Shown here piece after piece: positions 1-8,781 of a stretch of 64,000 nucleotides of DNA. Both the position numbers and the translations under genes were made by a program. Each line of letters begins with the position of its first letter. The stretch's first letter is position 1. The notes under the pieces were generated by a model, which was not told the DNA's origin, did not search any database, and saw only the letters and a list, made by a program, of their open reading frames with translations. The stretch is from Pseudoflavonifractor sp. MSJ-37 (lineage in GTDB: Bacteria; Bacillota; Clostridia; Oscillospirales; Oscillospiraceae), in assembly GCF_018917965.1 (NCBI RefSeq), contig NZ_JAHLPP010000003.1, positions 62,001 through 126,000 on the forward strand. Reading direction: 5' to 3'.

Positions 1-1
1 C

Positions 2-1144
2 ATCGTGCTGATCCTGTCGGAGAGCTTTTTCGACGTGACCCGCCTGCCGGGAGTGACGTTCCGGGAGGACCCGATCCCCCACTTCCGGGCCTTGCAGGCC
101 CAGTCCGGGGGACGGTTCCTGTCCTCCGCCTATGCCGGCGGGACCGGGAACGTGGAGATGGAGCTCTTCACCGCCATCCCCTCCGCCTTCCCCGGGGCCT
201 CGGAGAGCCTGACGACGCTCAGCGACCGGGGTGCCTACCACCGGATGCCCTCGCTGGTGAAGGCGCTGGAGGGCCAGGGCTATGACACGGAGATGGTCCA
301 CTCCTACAACGACAGCCTCTATGACCGGTCCTATGATATGCCGGCCATCGGCTTCGAGACCCGGATCTTCGACCGGGACTTCACTGTGGACAAGCGGTAC
401 GCCGGAGGCTATCTCTCCGACGACTGTCTGGCGGATCAGCTGATCGAGCGGTTCGAACAGAAAGGGGACGGGCCTCTCTTCCTCTACGGCCTGACCATGG
501 AAAACCATCAGCCCTATTTCGCCGGGAAGTTCACCGAGCCATCCGGGGTGGACTATGACTGTCCCACCCTGACCGGCTCCGACCTGGGGGCCTTCGATTC
601 CCTGGTCCATGGCCTCCACGATGCCGACGCCATGCTGGGGAAGCTGGTGGACTACTTCGAGGACTGCGATGAGCCGGTGATGCTGGTGTTCCTGGGGGAC
701 CATCTGCCGGGGCTCTATCTGGACGGGAAGGACACGGTGTATTCCCGGCTGGGCTATGCCTCCTCTCCGGACACCGAGGACTGGGACGCGGAGGAGCTTC
801 TGAAAATGCACCAGACCGACTATGTGGTGTGGAACAATTACGGCGCGGATCTGACGGCCCCTGAGCGGGTGAGCGTCACTGACATGGCGGCCCAGATGCT
901 GGACTGGGCGGGGCTGTGGAAGCCCCTCTGGTTCGACTGGGTGGAGCGGTCCGAGGCGGACATGACGCTCTACCGGGAGCGGCTTTTCGTAGATGGAGTG
1001 GGAGAGCCCTACGATGAGCCTACGGAGGAGAGCGCCGAGACGGTGTCTATCTACCGCAGTCTGGTCTATGATATCCTGTACGGGGAACACTACATCTCCG
1101 GGGCCCTCACCGACTACACGCCGGAGGACGACGCCGGGGACTGA
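2..1144 (+). CDS. LTA synthase/sulfatase-family phosphoglycerol transferase, 5'-truncated
   Basis: This is the C-terminal catalytic part of a membrane-anchored enzyme of the lipoteichoic acid synthase type, which transfers glycerophosphate units outside the cell. The frame is open to the window edge, so the N-terminal membrane helices and the true start lie upstream. Family motifs are visible: LSESFFD at the start (the metal-binding glutamate region of LtaS), AGGTGNVE at about residues 44-51 with the catalytic threonine, and FLGDHLPG near residue 230 with metal-binding Asp and His. The protein ends 21 nt before a GH25 lysozyme gene, suggesting an envelope operon. The exact polymer made cannot be told from sequence; family membership is secure. 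Confidence 0.85.
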   Translation: MVLILSESFFDVTRLPGVTFREDPIPHFRALQAQSGGRFLSSAYAGGTGNVEMELFTAIPSAFPGASESLTTLSDRGAYHRMPSLVKALEGQGYDTEMVHSYNDSLYDRSYDMPAIGFETRIFDRDFTVDKRYAGGYLSDDCLADQLIERFEQKGDGPLFLYGLTMENHQPYFAGKFTEPSGVDYDCPTLTGSDLGAFDSLVHGLHDADAMLGKLVDYFEDCDEPVMLVFLGDHLPGLYLDGKDTVYSRLGYASSPDTEDWDAEELLKMHQTDYVVWNNYGADLTAPERVSVTDMAAQMLDWAGLWKPLWFDWVERSEADMTLYRERLFVDGVGEPYDEPTEESAETVSIYRSLVYDILYGEHYISGALTDYTPEDDAGD

Positions 1145-1165
1145 TCGGAAGGGAGGTGTCCGGCC

Positions 1166-1933
1166 ATGGGGAAGATCCTTTGCAAGCTCATCCGTATGCT
1201 CCTGCGGCTGGTGCTAGCCGCGCTGATCCTGGCGGGACTGGCCGCGCTGACGGTCGGGCTCCTCCGCTGGCGGGGACACATCCTCTTCCGGGAGGAGCCG
1301 GATCCGAAGCAGTGGGAGGTGTTCGGCGTGGACGTGTCCACCTATCAGGGGGACGTGGACTGGACGGCTCTGGCGGATCAGGGGGTGGACTTCGCCTTCA
1401 TCAAGGCCACCGAGGGCAGCGGCCTCCGGGACGTGCGCTTTTCGGACAACTGGGTGGAGGCCCAGGCCGCCGGGCTCCGGGTGGGGGCCTATCACTTTTT
1501 CAGCTACGACAGCCCCGGAGCGGATCAGGCCGCCAACTTCATCGCCGCGGTGCCGGTGACGGAGGGGACTCTGCCGCCGGTGGTGGACCTTGAGTTTTAT
1601 GGACCTTACCTAGAACATCCGGCGGATCGGGACAAGACACGGGCCATCCTGGATCCGCTCCTGACGGCTCTGGAGGAGCGGTACAGGACGAAGCCGATCC
1701 TCTATGCCACCTACCGCTCCTACCAGCTCTACCTGTCCGGCGGGGCCTACCGGGACTATCCCCTGTGGATCAGCAGTCCCATGGTATCGCCGCTTTTCCA
1801 CGACTGGGACTTCTGGCAGTACAGCCACGGGGCCCATCTGGAGGGCTATCAGGGCGGTGTGGACCAGATCGACCTGGACGTGTTCCGGGGGAGCAGAGAG
1901 GAATTTGAGGCGTTCGGGAGAACAGGGACATAA
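1166..1933 (+). CDS. Membrane-anchored GH25 lysozyme (muramidase)
   Basis: The 255-residue protein has an N-terminal transmembrane helix (about residues 10-32) followed by a complete GH25 domain. GH25 enzymes cut the N-acetylmuramic acid to N-acetylglucosamine bond of peptidoglycan. The family hallmarks are present: GVDVSTYQGDVDW at the first strand, FIKATEG, GAYHFFSYD, the catalytic VDLEF (Asp-x-Glu) and a C-terminal DFWQYS with DLDVF. It starts with ATG after a GGGAGGTG ribosome site and follows the LTA-synthase-like gene by 21 nt, so both probably remodel the wall together. No cell-wall-binding repeats are seen; the membrane helix serves as the anchor. Confidence 0.9.
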   Translation: MGKILCKLIRMLLRLVLAALILAGLAALTVGLLRWRGHILFREEPDPKQWEVFGVDVSTYQGDVDWTALADQGVDFAFIKATEGSGLRDVRFSDNWVEAQAAGLRVGAYHFFSYDSPGADQAANFIAAVPVTEGTLPPVVDLEFYGPYLEHPADRDKTRAILDPLLTALEERYRTKPILYATYRSYQLYLSGGAYRDYPLWISSPMVSPLFHDWDFWQYSHGAHLEGYQGGVDQIDLDVFRGSREEFEAFGRTGT

Positions 1934-1972
1934 CGGGCCTGTTCCTGTTCCCGCCGCGTCCTGAAAAAGGGC

Positions 1973-1997
1973 AGGAGAGGGCCTCGTCCCCTCTCCT
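1973..1997 (+). terminator. Weak hairpin after the lysozyme gene
   Basis: AGGAGAGGG pairs with CCCTCTCCT around a short loop, 40 nt after the GH25 stop codon. There is no T-run, so termination here is uncertain; the stronger hairpin at 2018-2047 may serve both strands. Confidence 0.35.
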
Positions 1998-2017
1998 ACG
2001 TCTGCGATATGGACGAA

Positions 2018-2047
2018 AACGTGCCCCGTCTGCGGACGGGGCACGTT
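2018..2047 (-). terminator. Rho-independent terminator of the DUF4097-like gene
   Basis: A perfect 13-bp stem (AACGTGCCCCGTC with its complement) and a four-base loop lie directly after the stop codon at 2050. On the minus strand the stem is followed by a short T-run, on the plus strand it is not, so it mainly serves the minus-strand gene. Confidence 0.7.
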
Positions 2048-2049
2048 CC

Positions 2050-2991
2050 TCAATATGCGTAATAGATGCTCCCCAGCTCCGCCGCCGCTTCGACTATGCG
2101 GGCGCCGGACTGGCCGGCGGTGTGGCCCAGGTCCTCGCCGTCGGAGTAGATCGACCCGCTGGGGGCGGAGAGATCATAGCCGCATTGAAGCAGGTCGTCT
2201 CCGTAGAGGAAGATGTCCTGATCGGCGCAGGAGAGGCTGAGCCGCTGGAAGCCTACACGATCCGCTGTCAGGTCTCCGCCGGAGCAGGACAGCTCTACCG
2301 TGTCCGCCCCGCCCCGGAAGGCCATGAGATAGCCGCCCTCCACCTGGGCGGAGACGGCCCCGCCGTGGAGGCCCTCCAAATCCAGATACAGATCCCCGTC
2401 AGCGCAGACGATGTGGACGGACTCCAGCGCCGTCCCGGCGGGGAGAGTCAGATACAGATCGGACTCGCCGCGGCCGGTGTCGGTGATGGTGAGGGCCCCA
2501 TCCTCATCCTGCCAGCGGAGCTTAGAGGTGCCGCTCAGGCTGAGCCCGAACCCGCTGCCCTCCTGGAACACCACAGAGCCACCCTGGATCTGGATATCCA
2601 CAGTGCGGAAGGCGTCGGCGTCATCGGCCCGGGCGGACACGCCGTAAGAGCCGGCCCCGCCGCTGTCCGGCTCCGGAACGGAGATATGGCTCCACGCGAC
2701 CGCACGGATCACATGGCGGATGCCGAAGGCCAGAAGGAGGCACAGGGCCGCCGCGCCCACCGCCAGAGCGGTCCGGCGGACCTTCCGGCTGGGGGCGCGC
2801 CCGGCGCAGGCGCAGAGCCGCCGGGCCAGCTCCTCCGGCGCGCCCCACTGGTCCATGAGCAGGGCCTCTCTATCGGGACCGGCCTCGTCCAGCTCCGCCT
2901 CATAATAGGTCAGGAGCCGCTGGGCCTCTGCCCGGTCCACCCGGCGGATGAGTCCCTCCCAGAGGGCCTGCAGGTACGCTTCCTTCGTCAT
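2050..2991 (-). CDS. Membrane protein with HAAS/DUF1700-like N-terminus and DUF4097-like beta-repeat domain
   Basis: The 313-residue product starts with a helical segment of the DUF1700/HAAS type (TKEAYLQALWEGL, then AELDEAGPDREALL and WGAPEELARRL), found in Firmicutes proteins linked to PadR-type regulation. One transmembrane helix follows at about residues 75-95. The remainder is a repetitive beta-strand domain (VDIQIQGGSVVF, VHIVCADGDLYLDL, VELSCSGGDLTADRV, LSLSCADQDIFLYGD) like DUF4097 adhesin-type beta-helices. A likely extracytoplasmic sensing or structural role is inference only. A strong GAGGAGG site precedes the ATG. No PadR gene is adjacent, which is unusual for HAAS proteins, so the regulatory link is not supported here. 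Confidence 0.75.
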   Translation of the reverse strand: MTKEAYLQALWEGLIRRVDRAEAQRLLTYYEAELDEAGPDREALLMDQWGAPEELARRLCACAGRAPSRKVRRTALAVGAAALCLLLAFGIRHVIRAVAWSHISVPEPDSGGAGSYGVSARADDADAFRTVDIQIQGGSVVFQEGSGFGLSLSGTSKLRWQDEDGALTITDTGRGESDLYLTLPAGTALESVHIVCADGDLYLDLEGLHGGAVSAQVEGGYLMAFRGGADTVELSCSGGDLTADRVGFQRLSLSCADQDIFLYGDDLLQCGYDLSAPSGSIYSDGEDLGHTAGQSGARIVEAAAELGSIYYAY

Positions 2992-3302
2992 GGATGTCCA
3001 TCCTCCTCTGTCCTGTCTCGTTCGCTATCATCATACGATGGAACAGGCCGGAACGCAAGAGGGGAATGGCCGGTGCTGACGCTCCCTCCAGTATTTCCGC
3101 CCCGTCTGCCGCCGAAATCGGCTATCCTGCACAGCGGCTGGGTATTTCCATCGACGGAACATCCCGGATCTCCGGCGGAAGGGCTTGAAAACTGCGGGTT
3201 TTTGTACTATTATGTAAGATACGTTTTGAGAAGATCGATTTGAGGAATACGGCCGCCTGACACGGTCCGGCCGGCCGGGACCACATAAGGAGAACTCTGG
3301 AT
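2992..3302. other. Divergent intergenic region
   Basis: This 311-nt region separates the divergent DUF4097-like and activase genes. It contains one good plus-strand promoter near its right end and the ribosome site AAGGAG before 3303. No gene or further structure is seen. Confidence 0.6.
3185..3213 (+). promoter_or_regulatory. Sigma-A-type promoter for the dehydratase activase operon
   Basis: TTGAAA (3185-3190) and TATTAT (3208-3213) are separated by 17 nt, about 90 nt before the start codon at 3303. Confidence 0.6.
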
Positions 3303-6254
3303 ATGAGCCTTCGCATCGGCATCGACATCGGCTCCACCACCGTCAAGGTCGTGGTGCTGGATGAACAGAACAAACTGCTGTTCCGCTCCTATGAGCGGCA
3401 CTATTCCAAGACCCGCGAGCGGGCCTGTGAGACCCTGCGGTCCATCGAGGACCGCTTCCGCGGCCAGGATGTGAAGCTGGTCATCACCGGCTCCGCCGGA
3501 CTGGGCGTGGCCAAGGCCAGCGGCATCGACTTCGTGCAGGAGGTCTACGCCACTGCCGCCGCCGTCCGGGAGTACTATCCCGACACCGACGCGGTGATCG
3601 AGCTGGGCGGCGAGGACGCCAAGATCATCTTCTTCGGCGGCGCTCTGGAGGAGCGGATGAACGGCTCCTGCGCCGGCGGTACCGGCGCCTTCATCGACCA
3701 GATGGCCACCCTCATGAACGTGGATGTGGGCGAGCTGGACAAGCTGTCCCTGAAGCATGAGAAGATCTATCCCATCGCCTCCCGGTGCGGCGTGTTCGCC
3801 AAGAGCGATATCCAGCCCATCCTGAACCAGGGCGGCCGGAAGGAGGACGTGGCGGCCTCCATCTTCCAGGCGGTGGTGGACCAGACCGTGGCCGGCCTGA
3901 CGCAGGGCCGGGAGCTCAAGGGCAAGATCGTGTTCTTGGGCGGCCCCCTGCACTTCCTGTACGGCCTGCGGGAGCGCTTCGTGGAGACCCTCCATCTGGA
4001 TGGGGAGCACGCTATTTTCCCGGAGGACGGCGACTGCTTCGCCGGCATCGGCGCGGCCCTGTGCGCCGGGGAGTACAAGGTCCGGCCCTTCGAGGAGTTC
4101 CTGAAGCTTCTGGAGGAGAGCGTGGACGCCAAGACCACGGTGGACACCATGCCCCCTCTGTTCACCGATAAGGAGGACTACGCCGCGTTCCTGAGCCGGC
4201 ACAACGCCAAGCATCCCCCCAAGGCAGACATCGCGGCCTACTCCGGCCCTGCCTGGCTGGGCATCGACGCGGGCTCGACCACCACCAAGATGACCCTCAT
4301 CACAGCGGACGGCGGCCTGTTGTATACCTACTACCACTCCAATCAGGGCAACCCCGTGGCCATCGTGCTGGAGCAGCTCAAGGAGATCTACAAGCTCTGC
4401 GGCAGCCGGATCGAGATCAAGGGAGCCGCAGTCACCGGCTACGGCGAGGACCTGATCAAGAACGCCTTCGGGTGCGACCTGGGTCTGGTGGAGACGGTGG
4501 CCCACTATAAGGCGGCCGCCCACTACGACCCCGATGTGGATTTCATCATCGACATCGGCGGCCAGGATATGAAGTGCTTCAAGATCCGCAACGGCGCGGT
4601 GGATTCCATCATGCTGAACGAGGCCTGCTCCTCCGGATGCGGCTCCTTCATCGAGACCTTCGCCAAGGCGCTGGGCTATGACATCGCCAGCTTCTCCAAG
4701 CTGGGCCTGTTCTCCCCCCATCCGGTGAACCTGGGCTCCCGCTGTACCGTGTTCATGAACTCCTCCGTGAAGCAGGCTCAGAAGGACGGCGCCAGCGTGG
4801 AGGACATCTCCGCCGGCCTGTCCATCTCCATCGTGAAGAACGCGGTGTACAAGGTCATCCGGGCCGCCTCTGCCGACGACCTGGGCAGGCACATCGTGGT
4901 CCAGGGCGGCACCTTCCTGAACGACGCGGTGCTCCGCGCCTTCGAGCAGGAGCTGGGCAGGGACGTGACCCGTCCCACCATCGCCGGGCTCATGGGCGCC
5001 TTCGGCGCGGCCCTGTCCGCCCGGGACCTGCATCTGGAGAAGAGCGCCCTGCTGGACGCCGCGGCGCTGGAGCGGTTCACCCACTCCGCCAAGCCTGTCA
5101 CCTGCAATCTGTGTACCAACCACTGCTCTCTGACCGTCAACCAGTTCGACGGCGGGCGGCGGTTCATCTCCGGCAACCGATGTTCCCGGCCTCTGGGCAA
5201 GGAGAAGGTGGAGATGCCCGACCTGATGCACTTCAAGTACAAGAAGCTCCGGGCCATGGAGGGCATGGGCGAGGGCGACGGCTCCCGGGGGAAGATCGGC
5301 ATCCCCTTCGGCCTGAACATGTATGAGAACCTGCCCTTCTGGTACACCTTCTTCACCAAGCTGAACTTCGAAGTGGTCCTCTCCCCGGAGTCCTCCCGGA
5401 AGCTCTATCTCAAGGGTCAGCGGACGATCCCCTCGGATACGGTGTGCTATCCCGCCAAGCTGCTCCATGGCCATGTGGAGGCGCTGGTGGAGGCCGGTGT
5501 GGACGCCATCTGGTACCCCTGTATGTCCTACAACAACGACGAGGGGATCGGCGACAACCACTACAACTGCCCGGTGGTGGCCTACTACCCCGAACTGCTG
5601 GCCGCCAACGTGCCGGATCTGAAGCAGACCCGCTTCCTGGACCCCTATGTGGGCCTGTGGCGGCATAAAGACTTCATCAAGCGGATCTCTGCGCTCATGG
5701 AGCGGGAATTCTCCATCCCTAAGAAGGAGACCCGGGCCGCGGCCCGGGCGGCCTATGAGGCCTATGAGGTCTATGTGGACGTGGTGCGGGAGACCGGGAA
5801 GGAGTATATCCAGTACGCCCGGACCCACGACCTGCCCATCATCGTCATGTGCGGCCGCCCCTACCACATCGACCCGGAGATCGATCATGGCATCAACGAT
5901 CTGGTGACCTCCTTCGGCTTCGTACTGGTGACGGAGGACGCTCTGAGCTATCTGGAGGGCTATGCCCCCCGGAAGGTGCTCAACCAGTGGACTTTCCAGA
6001 GCCGGATGTACAACGCCGCCCGGTATGTCTGCACGCAGGACGATATGCAGGTGATCCAGCTGGTCTCCTTCGGATGCGGCACGGACGCCATCACCACCGA
6101 CGAGATGCGGGACATCCTGGAGGACGGCGGCAAGCTCTATACCCAGCTCAAGATCGACGACATCAGCAACCTGGGCGCCGTCAAGATCCGGGTCCGCTCC
6201 CTGATCGCCGCCATCGAGGCCCGCAAGGCCCAGGACAAAGGGCCCACGGCCTGA
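3303..6254 (+). CDS. Acyl-CoA dehydratase activase (tandem BadF/HgdC-type ATPases plus DUF2229-like part)
   Basis: This 983-residue protein combines two ASKHA-fold activator domains with the start of a 2-hydroxyacyl-CoA dehydratase-like region. Activators of this family use ATP to push one electron at low potential into the dehydratase. Domain 1 starts with IGIDIGSTTVK and carries ELGGEDAKI and GSCAGGTGAF; domain 2 (from about residue 318) carries GIDAGSTTTK, DIGGQDMK and NEACSSGCGSF, whose cysteine matches the iron-sulfur ligand of HgdC. From about residue 600 come cysteine motifs CNLCTNHC and NRCSRPLG and then a dehydratase-like fold (GLNMYENLPF, DTVCYPAK, YPCMSYNND). The next gene continues this fold in the same frame after one stop codon, so the pair equals the single roughly 1400-residue protein known from related Clostridia. 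The substrate is unknown. Confidence 0.9.
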   Translation: MSLRIGIDIGSTTVKVVVLDEQNKLLFRSYERHYSKTRERACETLRSIEDRFRGQDVKLVITGSAGLGVAKASGIDFVQEVYATAAAVREYYPDTDAVIELGGEDAKIIFFGGALEERMNGSCAGGTGAFIDQMATLMNVDVGELDKLSLKHEKIYPIASRCGVFAKSDIQPILNQGGRKEDVAASIFQAVVDQTVAGLTQGRELKGKIVFLGGPLHFLYGLRERFVETLHLDGEHAIFPEDGDCFAGIGAALCAGEYKVRPFEEFLKLLEESVDAKTTVDTMPPLFTDKEDYAAFLSRHNAKHPPKADIAAYSGPAWLGIDAGSTTTKMTLITADGGLLYTYYHSNQGNPVAIVLEQLKEIYKLCGSRIEIKGAAVTGYGEDLIKNAFGCDLGLVETVAHYKAAAHYDPDVDFIIDIGGQDMKCFKIRNGAVDSIMLNEACSSGCGSFIETFAKALGYDIASFSKLGLFSPHPVNLGSRCTVFMNSSVKQAQKDGASVEDISAGLSISIVKNAVYKVIRAASADDLGRHIVVQGGTFLNDAVLRAFEQELGRDVTRPTIAGLMGAFGAALSARDLHLEKSALLDAAALERFTHSAKPVTCNLCTNHCSLTVNQFDGGRRFISGNRCSRPLGKEKVEMPDLMHFKYKKLRAMEGMGEGDGSRGKIGIPFGLNMYENLPFWYTFFTKLNFEVVLSPESSRKLYLKGQRTIPSDTVCYPAKLLHGHVEALVEAGVDAIWYPCMSYNNDEGIGDNHYNCPVVAYYPELLAANVPDLKQTRFLDPYVGLWRHKDFIKRISALMEREFSIPKKETRAAARAAYEAYEVYVDVVRETGKEYIQYARTHDLPIIVMCGRPYHIDPEIDHGINDLVTSFGFVLVTEDALSYLEGYAPRKVLNQWTFQSRMYNAARYVCTQDDMQVIQLVSFGCGTDAITTDEMRDILEDGGKLYTQLKIDDISNLGAVKIRVRSLIAAIEARKAQDKGPTA

Positions 6255-6272
6255 TCGAAAGGACACACCACT

Positions 6273-7622
6273 ATGGCTGAACTCGTATATGACAAGAACG
6301 GTCGGCTCCTCTTCACCGAGGAGATGAAGAAAGAATACACCCTCCTCATGCCCCAGATGCTCCCCGTCCACTTCGGCATGATGGCCCGCCTGCTGGAGAA
6401 CGAGGGCTACAAGGTGGAGACCCTGAACACCTCCGGCAAGAGCATCGTGGACGCGGGCCAGAAGTATGTCCACAATGACACCTGCTATCCCGCCCTGCTG
6501 GTCATCGGCCAGCTGATCGACGCGGTGCAAAGCGGGAAGTACGACCCCCATAAGGTGGCCCTGCTGATCACCCAGACCGGCGGCGGATGCCGGGCCTCCA
6601 ACTATATCCATCTCCTGCGGAAGGCCCTCAAGAAGGCGGGGCTGGAGTTCGTCCCCGTGGTGTCGGTGAACCTGTCCGGCCTGGAGAAGAACCCTGGCTT
6701 CAAGCTGACGCTCCCCTTCATCCGAAAGGCGGTGTTCGCCATGATGTACGGCGACATCATCGTCCAGACCTCCAACCAGGTCCGCCCCTATGAGGTGGAG
6801 CCCGGCCAGACCGACCGGACCATCCAGCAGGTGGAGGACCGCCTTCTGGACGGCATGAAGCAGGGGAAGGGCCTCTCCTACAAGCAGATGTGTGAGAACT
6901 TCAAGTGGATCGTCCAGGCGTTCAAGGACATCCCCGTCCAAGGCGAGCCCAAGGTCCGCGTGGGCGTGGTGGGTGAGATCTACATCAAATATTCCCCGCT
7001 GGGCAACAATAACTTGGAGCAGTTCCTCCTCTCCGAGGGAGCGGAGCCGGTGGTGCCCGGACTCACCGACTTCATCATCTTCAAGATCTACAACCGGGAT
7101 GTGGACGTGGACCTCTACGGCGGACTGTGGCTGAAGCAGAAGCTCTGCCGCATCGGCGAGGACTATGTGAAGAAGTGCCAGCGGGCCATGATCGCGGCCA
7201 TGGAGGCCGGAGGCTTCCGGGCCCCCGGCACCTTCGACGACCTTCACCGGCTCATCAAGGGCTATCTGGGCGACGGGAACAAGATGGGCGAGGGCTGGCT
7301 CCTCACGGCCGAGATGCTGGAGCTGATCCATTCCGGTACGCCGAACATCGTCTGCACCCAGCCCTTCGGCTGTCTGCCCAACCATATCGTGGGCAAGGGC
7401 ATGATCCGCAAGCTGAAGGATGACTACCCCTGGTCCAATGTGGTGGCCATCGACTACGACCCCGGCGCCACCAAGATCAATCAGGAGAACCGGATCAAGC
7501 TCATGCTGGCCAACGCCAGAGCTCTGGCCAAGGATGAGGCCGCCCGTGAGGCCGCCGCCGGGCACACCGGGGAGGGGGAGAAGATCCCGACCTTTGCAGG
7601 CCCGTCTCACAGATCGGTATGA
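6273..7622 (+). CDS. 2-hydroxyacyl-CoA dehydratase-like protein (C-terminal half of the large activase)
   Basis: This 449-residue protein matches the C-terminal part of large acyl-CoA dehydratase activase proteins. Visible features are LLMPQMLPVHFGMMARLL, NDTCYPALLVIGQLIDA, a CRASNYI segment and CTQPFGCLPNHIVGKG with a cysteine pair likely to help bind an iron-sulfur cluster. It lies in the same frame as the upstream gene, separated by a TGA and 18 nt containing GAAAGGA, a plausible ribosome site seven to eight bases before the ATG. The two are therefore probably translated separately and form one complex. The final 30 residues (about 420-449) are low in family similarity. A perfect terminator follows. 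Confidence 0.85.
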   Translation: MAELVYDKNGRLLFTEEMKKEYTLLMPQMLPVHFGMMARLLENEGYKVETLNTSGKSIVDAGQKYVHNDTCYPALLVIGQLIDAVQSGKYDPHKVALLITQTGGGCRASNYIHLLRKALKKAGLEFVPVVSVNLSGLEKNPGFKLTLPFIRKAVFAMMYGDIIVQTSNQVRPYEVEPGQTDRTIQQVEDRLLDGMKQGKGLSYKQMCENFKWIVQAFKDIPVQGEPKVRVGVVGEIYIKYSPLGNNNLEQFLLSEGAEPVVPGLTDFIIFKIYNRDVDVDLYGGLWLKQKLCRIGEDYVKKCQRAMIAAMEAGGFRAPGTFDDLHRLIKGYLGDGNKMGEGWLLTAEMLELIHSGTPNIVCTQPFGCLPNHIVGKGMIRKLKDDYPWSNVVAIDYDPGATKINQENRIKLMLANARALAKDEAAREAAAGHTGEGEKIPTFAGPSHRSV

Positions 7623-7642
7623 TAGAGCGCTGAAGATAAGAC

Positions 7643-7680
7643 AACAGCGAGGAGCCCCATTTGGGGCTCCTCGCTGTTTT
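7643..7680 (+). terminator. Bidirectional rho-independent terminator
   Basis: A stem of about 16 bp (core GCGAGGAGCCCC/GGGGCTCCTCGC, loop ATTT) is followed by TTTT on the plus strand and lies between the convergent activase and GNAT genes, whose stop codons are within 25 nt on each side. Confidence 0.9.
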
Positions 7681-7685
7681 ACTGC

Positions 7686-8543
7686 TTATTCCGGTTCGAT
7701 ATCCGCCAGCAGATCCCAAGTCCAGCGGGTGGCATAGCGGTATGTCACAGCGTCACCGGCCAGATGGACCAGAAGATCGTTGAGGCGGGGATGGAGGAGG
7801 ACCGCGGAGAAGCGTGCATCGGGTGGAAGCTGGGTCCGGGCGGTCTGAAGAAGCGCCACGACAGAGAAAATCAGCTGTTTCGTCCTACCGGGCGCGGCAT
7901 AGATCCACTCGACACTGATGTCCTGTGCCTGCCGCAGGGTACACACACAGCTGTCGATCTCCTGTTGAGCGTTCAGACCGCAGAAGGACAGGTCCGGATC
8001 GAAGGTCTCCCAGTCCAGCGGAGCGGCGGTGATGCCGGTATGATGCAAGAGGGACTGACATTCCCGCAGACACAGGAGCGGGACATCCCTCAGTGGAAGG
8101 ACACTGGGGAACTCCTTCTCCAACAGAGGGGACAGCATGGGGGAGGTCAGCAGGGCAGAGACAGGACAGGAGATCACAGCGGGGCCCTGTTCTGCCTGCG
8201 CGCCAAGACTGGCCAGCAAGCGGGCGCCGGGGCTGTCCGGCCCCAGCTCATGGACCAGATCGGTCCACAGTGTGTCGCAGTCCAGCAGGGGCAGTACCGT
8301 ACGGAGATACGACAGCAGGCCTGTGGCGATCCCTTGGCGCTGGAAGTCCGGAGAGACGGCGATATAGTCCAAGCGGGCATCTGCGCCGATCCGCTGGAAG
8401 GCGGCAGCTCCGACGGCCACGCCGTCCTCCACTGCTCCTGCGGCAGTCAGGAGGCCGGAGCGCAGTCCAGCCTGCCATTCGGAAGAAAAGAAGGGCAGGA
8501 AGGGCGGCAGACTGGCGGCGTCCAGAAGATGGTATTCCGTCAT
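7686..8543 (-). CDS. GNAT-family N-acetyltransferase
   Basis: The 285-residue protein has a GNAT domain in its first 150 residues, with the acetyl-CoA-binding motif A visible as VSPDFQRQGIATGLL (Q-x-x-G-x-A). The C-terminal half is less typical and may be a second degenerate acetyltransferase fold, since it includes a long helix and RYATRWTWDLL near the end. The substrate cannot be predicted. It starts 13 nt after the small gene at 8557-8781 behind a GGAGG site and is the last gene of the minus-strand operon that begins with the large ART-like protein. Confidence 0.8.
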   Translation of the reverse strand: MTEYHLLDAASLPPFLPFFSSEWQAGLRSGLLTAAGAVEDGVAVGAAAFQRIGADARLDYIAVSPDFQRQGIATGLLSYLRTVLPLLDCDTLWTDLVHELGPDSPGARLLASLGAQAEQGPAVISCPVSALLTSPMLSPLLEKEFPSVLPLRDVPLLCLRECQSLLHHTGITAAPLDWETFDPDLSFCGLNAQQEIDSCVCTLRQAQDISVEWIYAAPGRTKQLIFSVVALLQTARTQLPPDARFSAVLLHPRLNDLLVHLAGDAVTYRYATRWTWDLLADIEPE

Positions 8544-8556
8544 ATAGAGCCTCCGT

Positions 8557-8781
8557 TCACAGACGGACTTGAGCGTCCGGGTCGCGGAGGAGCTGGGCGA
8601 TGCGGTCCAGGACCTCCGGCGCGGCCTGATCTACGTCCTCGAAGTAGCCCAGCTTGAGGAACACACCGGGCTCTTTGTCGGCACGGAACTGGCCGGAGAT
8701 CAGATCGACGTAACAATAGTCCGTATCCCGTTGGATCAGATAGCCGGTGCCGCCGCGGCTGCAAAGTACTTTAAAGTTCAT
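8557..8781 (-). CDS. Small protein overlapping the ART-like gene; possible partner or immunity protein
   Basis: The 74-residue protein (MNFKVLCSRGGTGY...) has no family I recognise. It is acidic and contains YCYVDLISGQF and a C-terminal helix. I chose the ATG at 8781 because GGGAGAG lies just upstream; an ATG at 8793 is in the same frame. Its start lies inside the end of the large gene (11-nt overlap), so the two are translationally coupled. Gene order (large multidomain protein, then small overlapping gene) is that of toxin-immunity pairs, but that role is inference. Confidence 0.7.
   Translation of the reverse strand: MNFKVLCSRGGTGYLIQRDTDYCYVDLISGQFRADKEPGVFLKLGYFEDVDQAAPEVLDRIAQLLRDPDAQVRL

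Noticed and set aside
3210-7610. A 1466-residue open frame on the minus strand opposite the activase genes
   Set aside because: It mirrors GC-rich codons of clear genes, is low-complexity in His/Gly/Leu/Val, and has no ribosome site or family motif.
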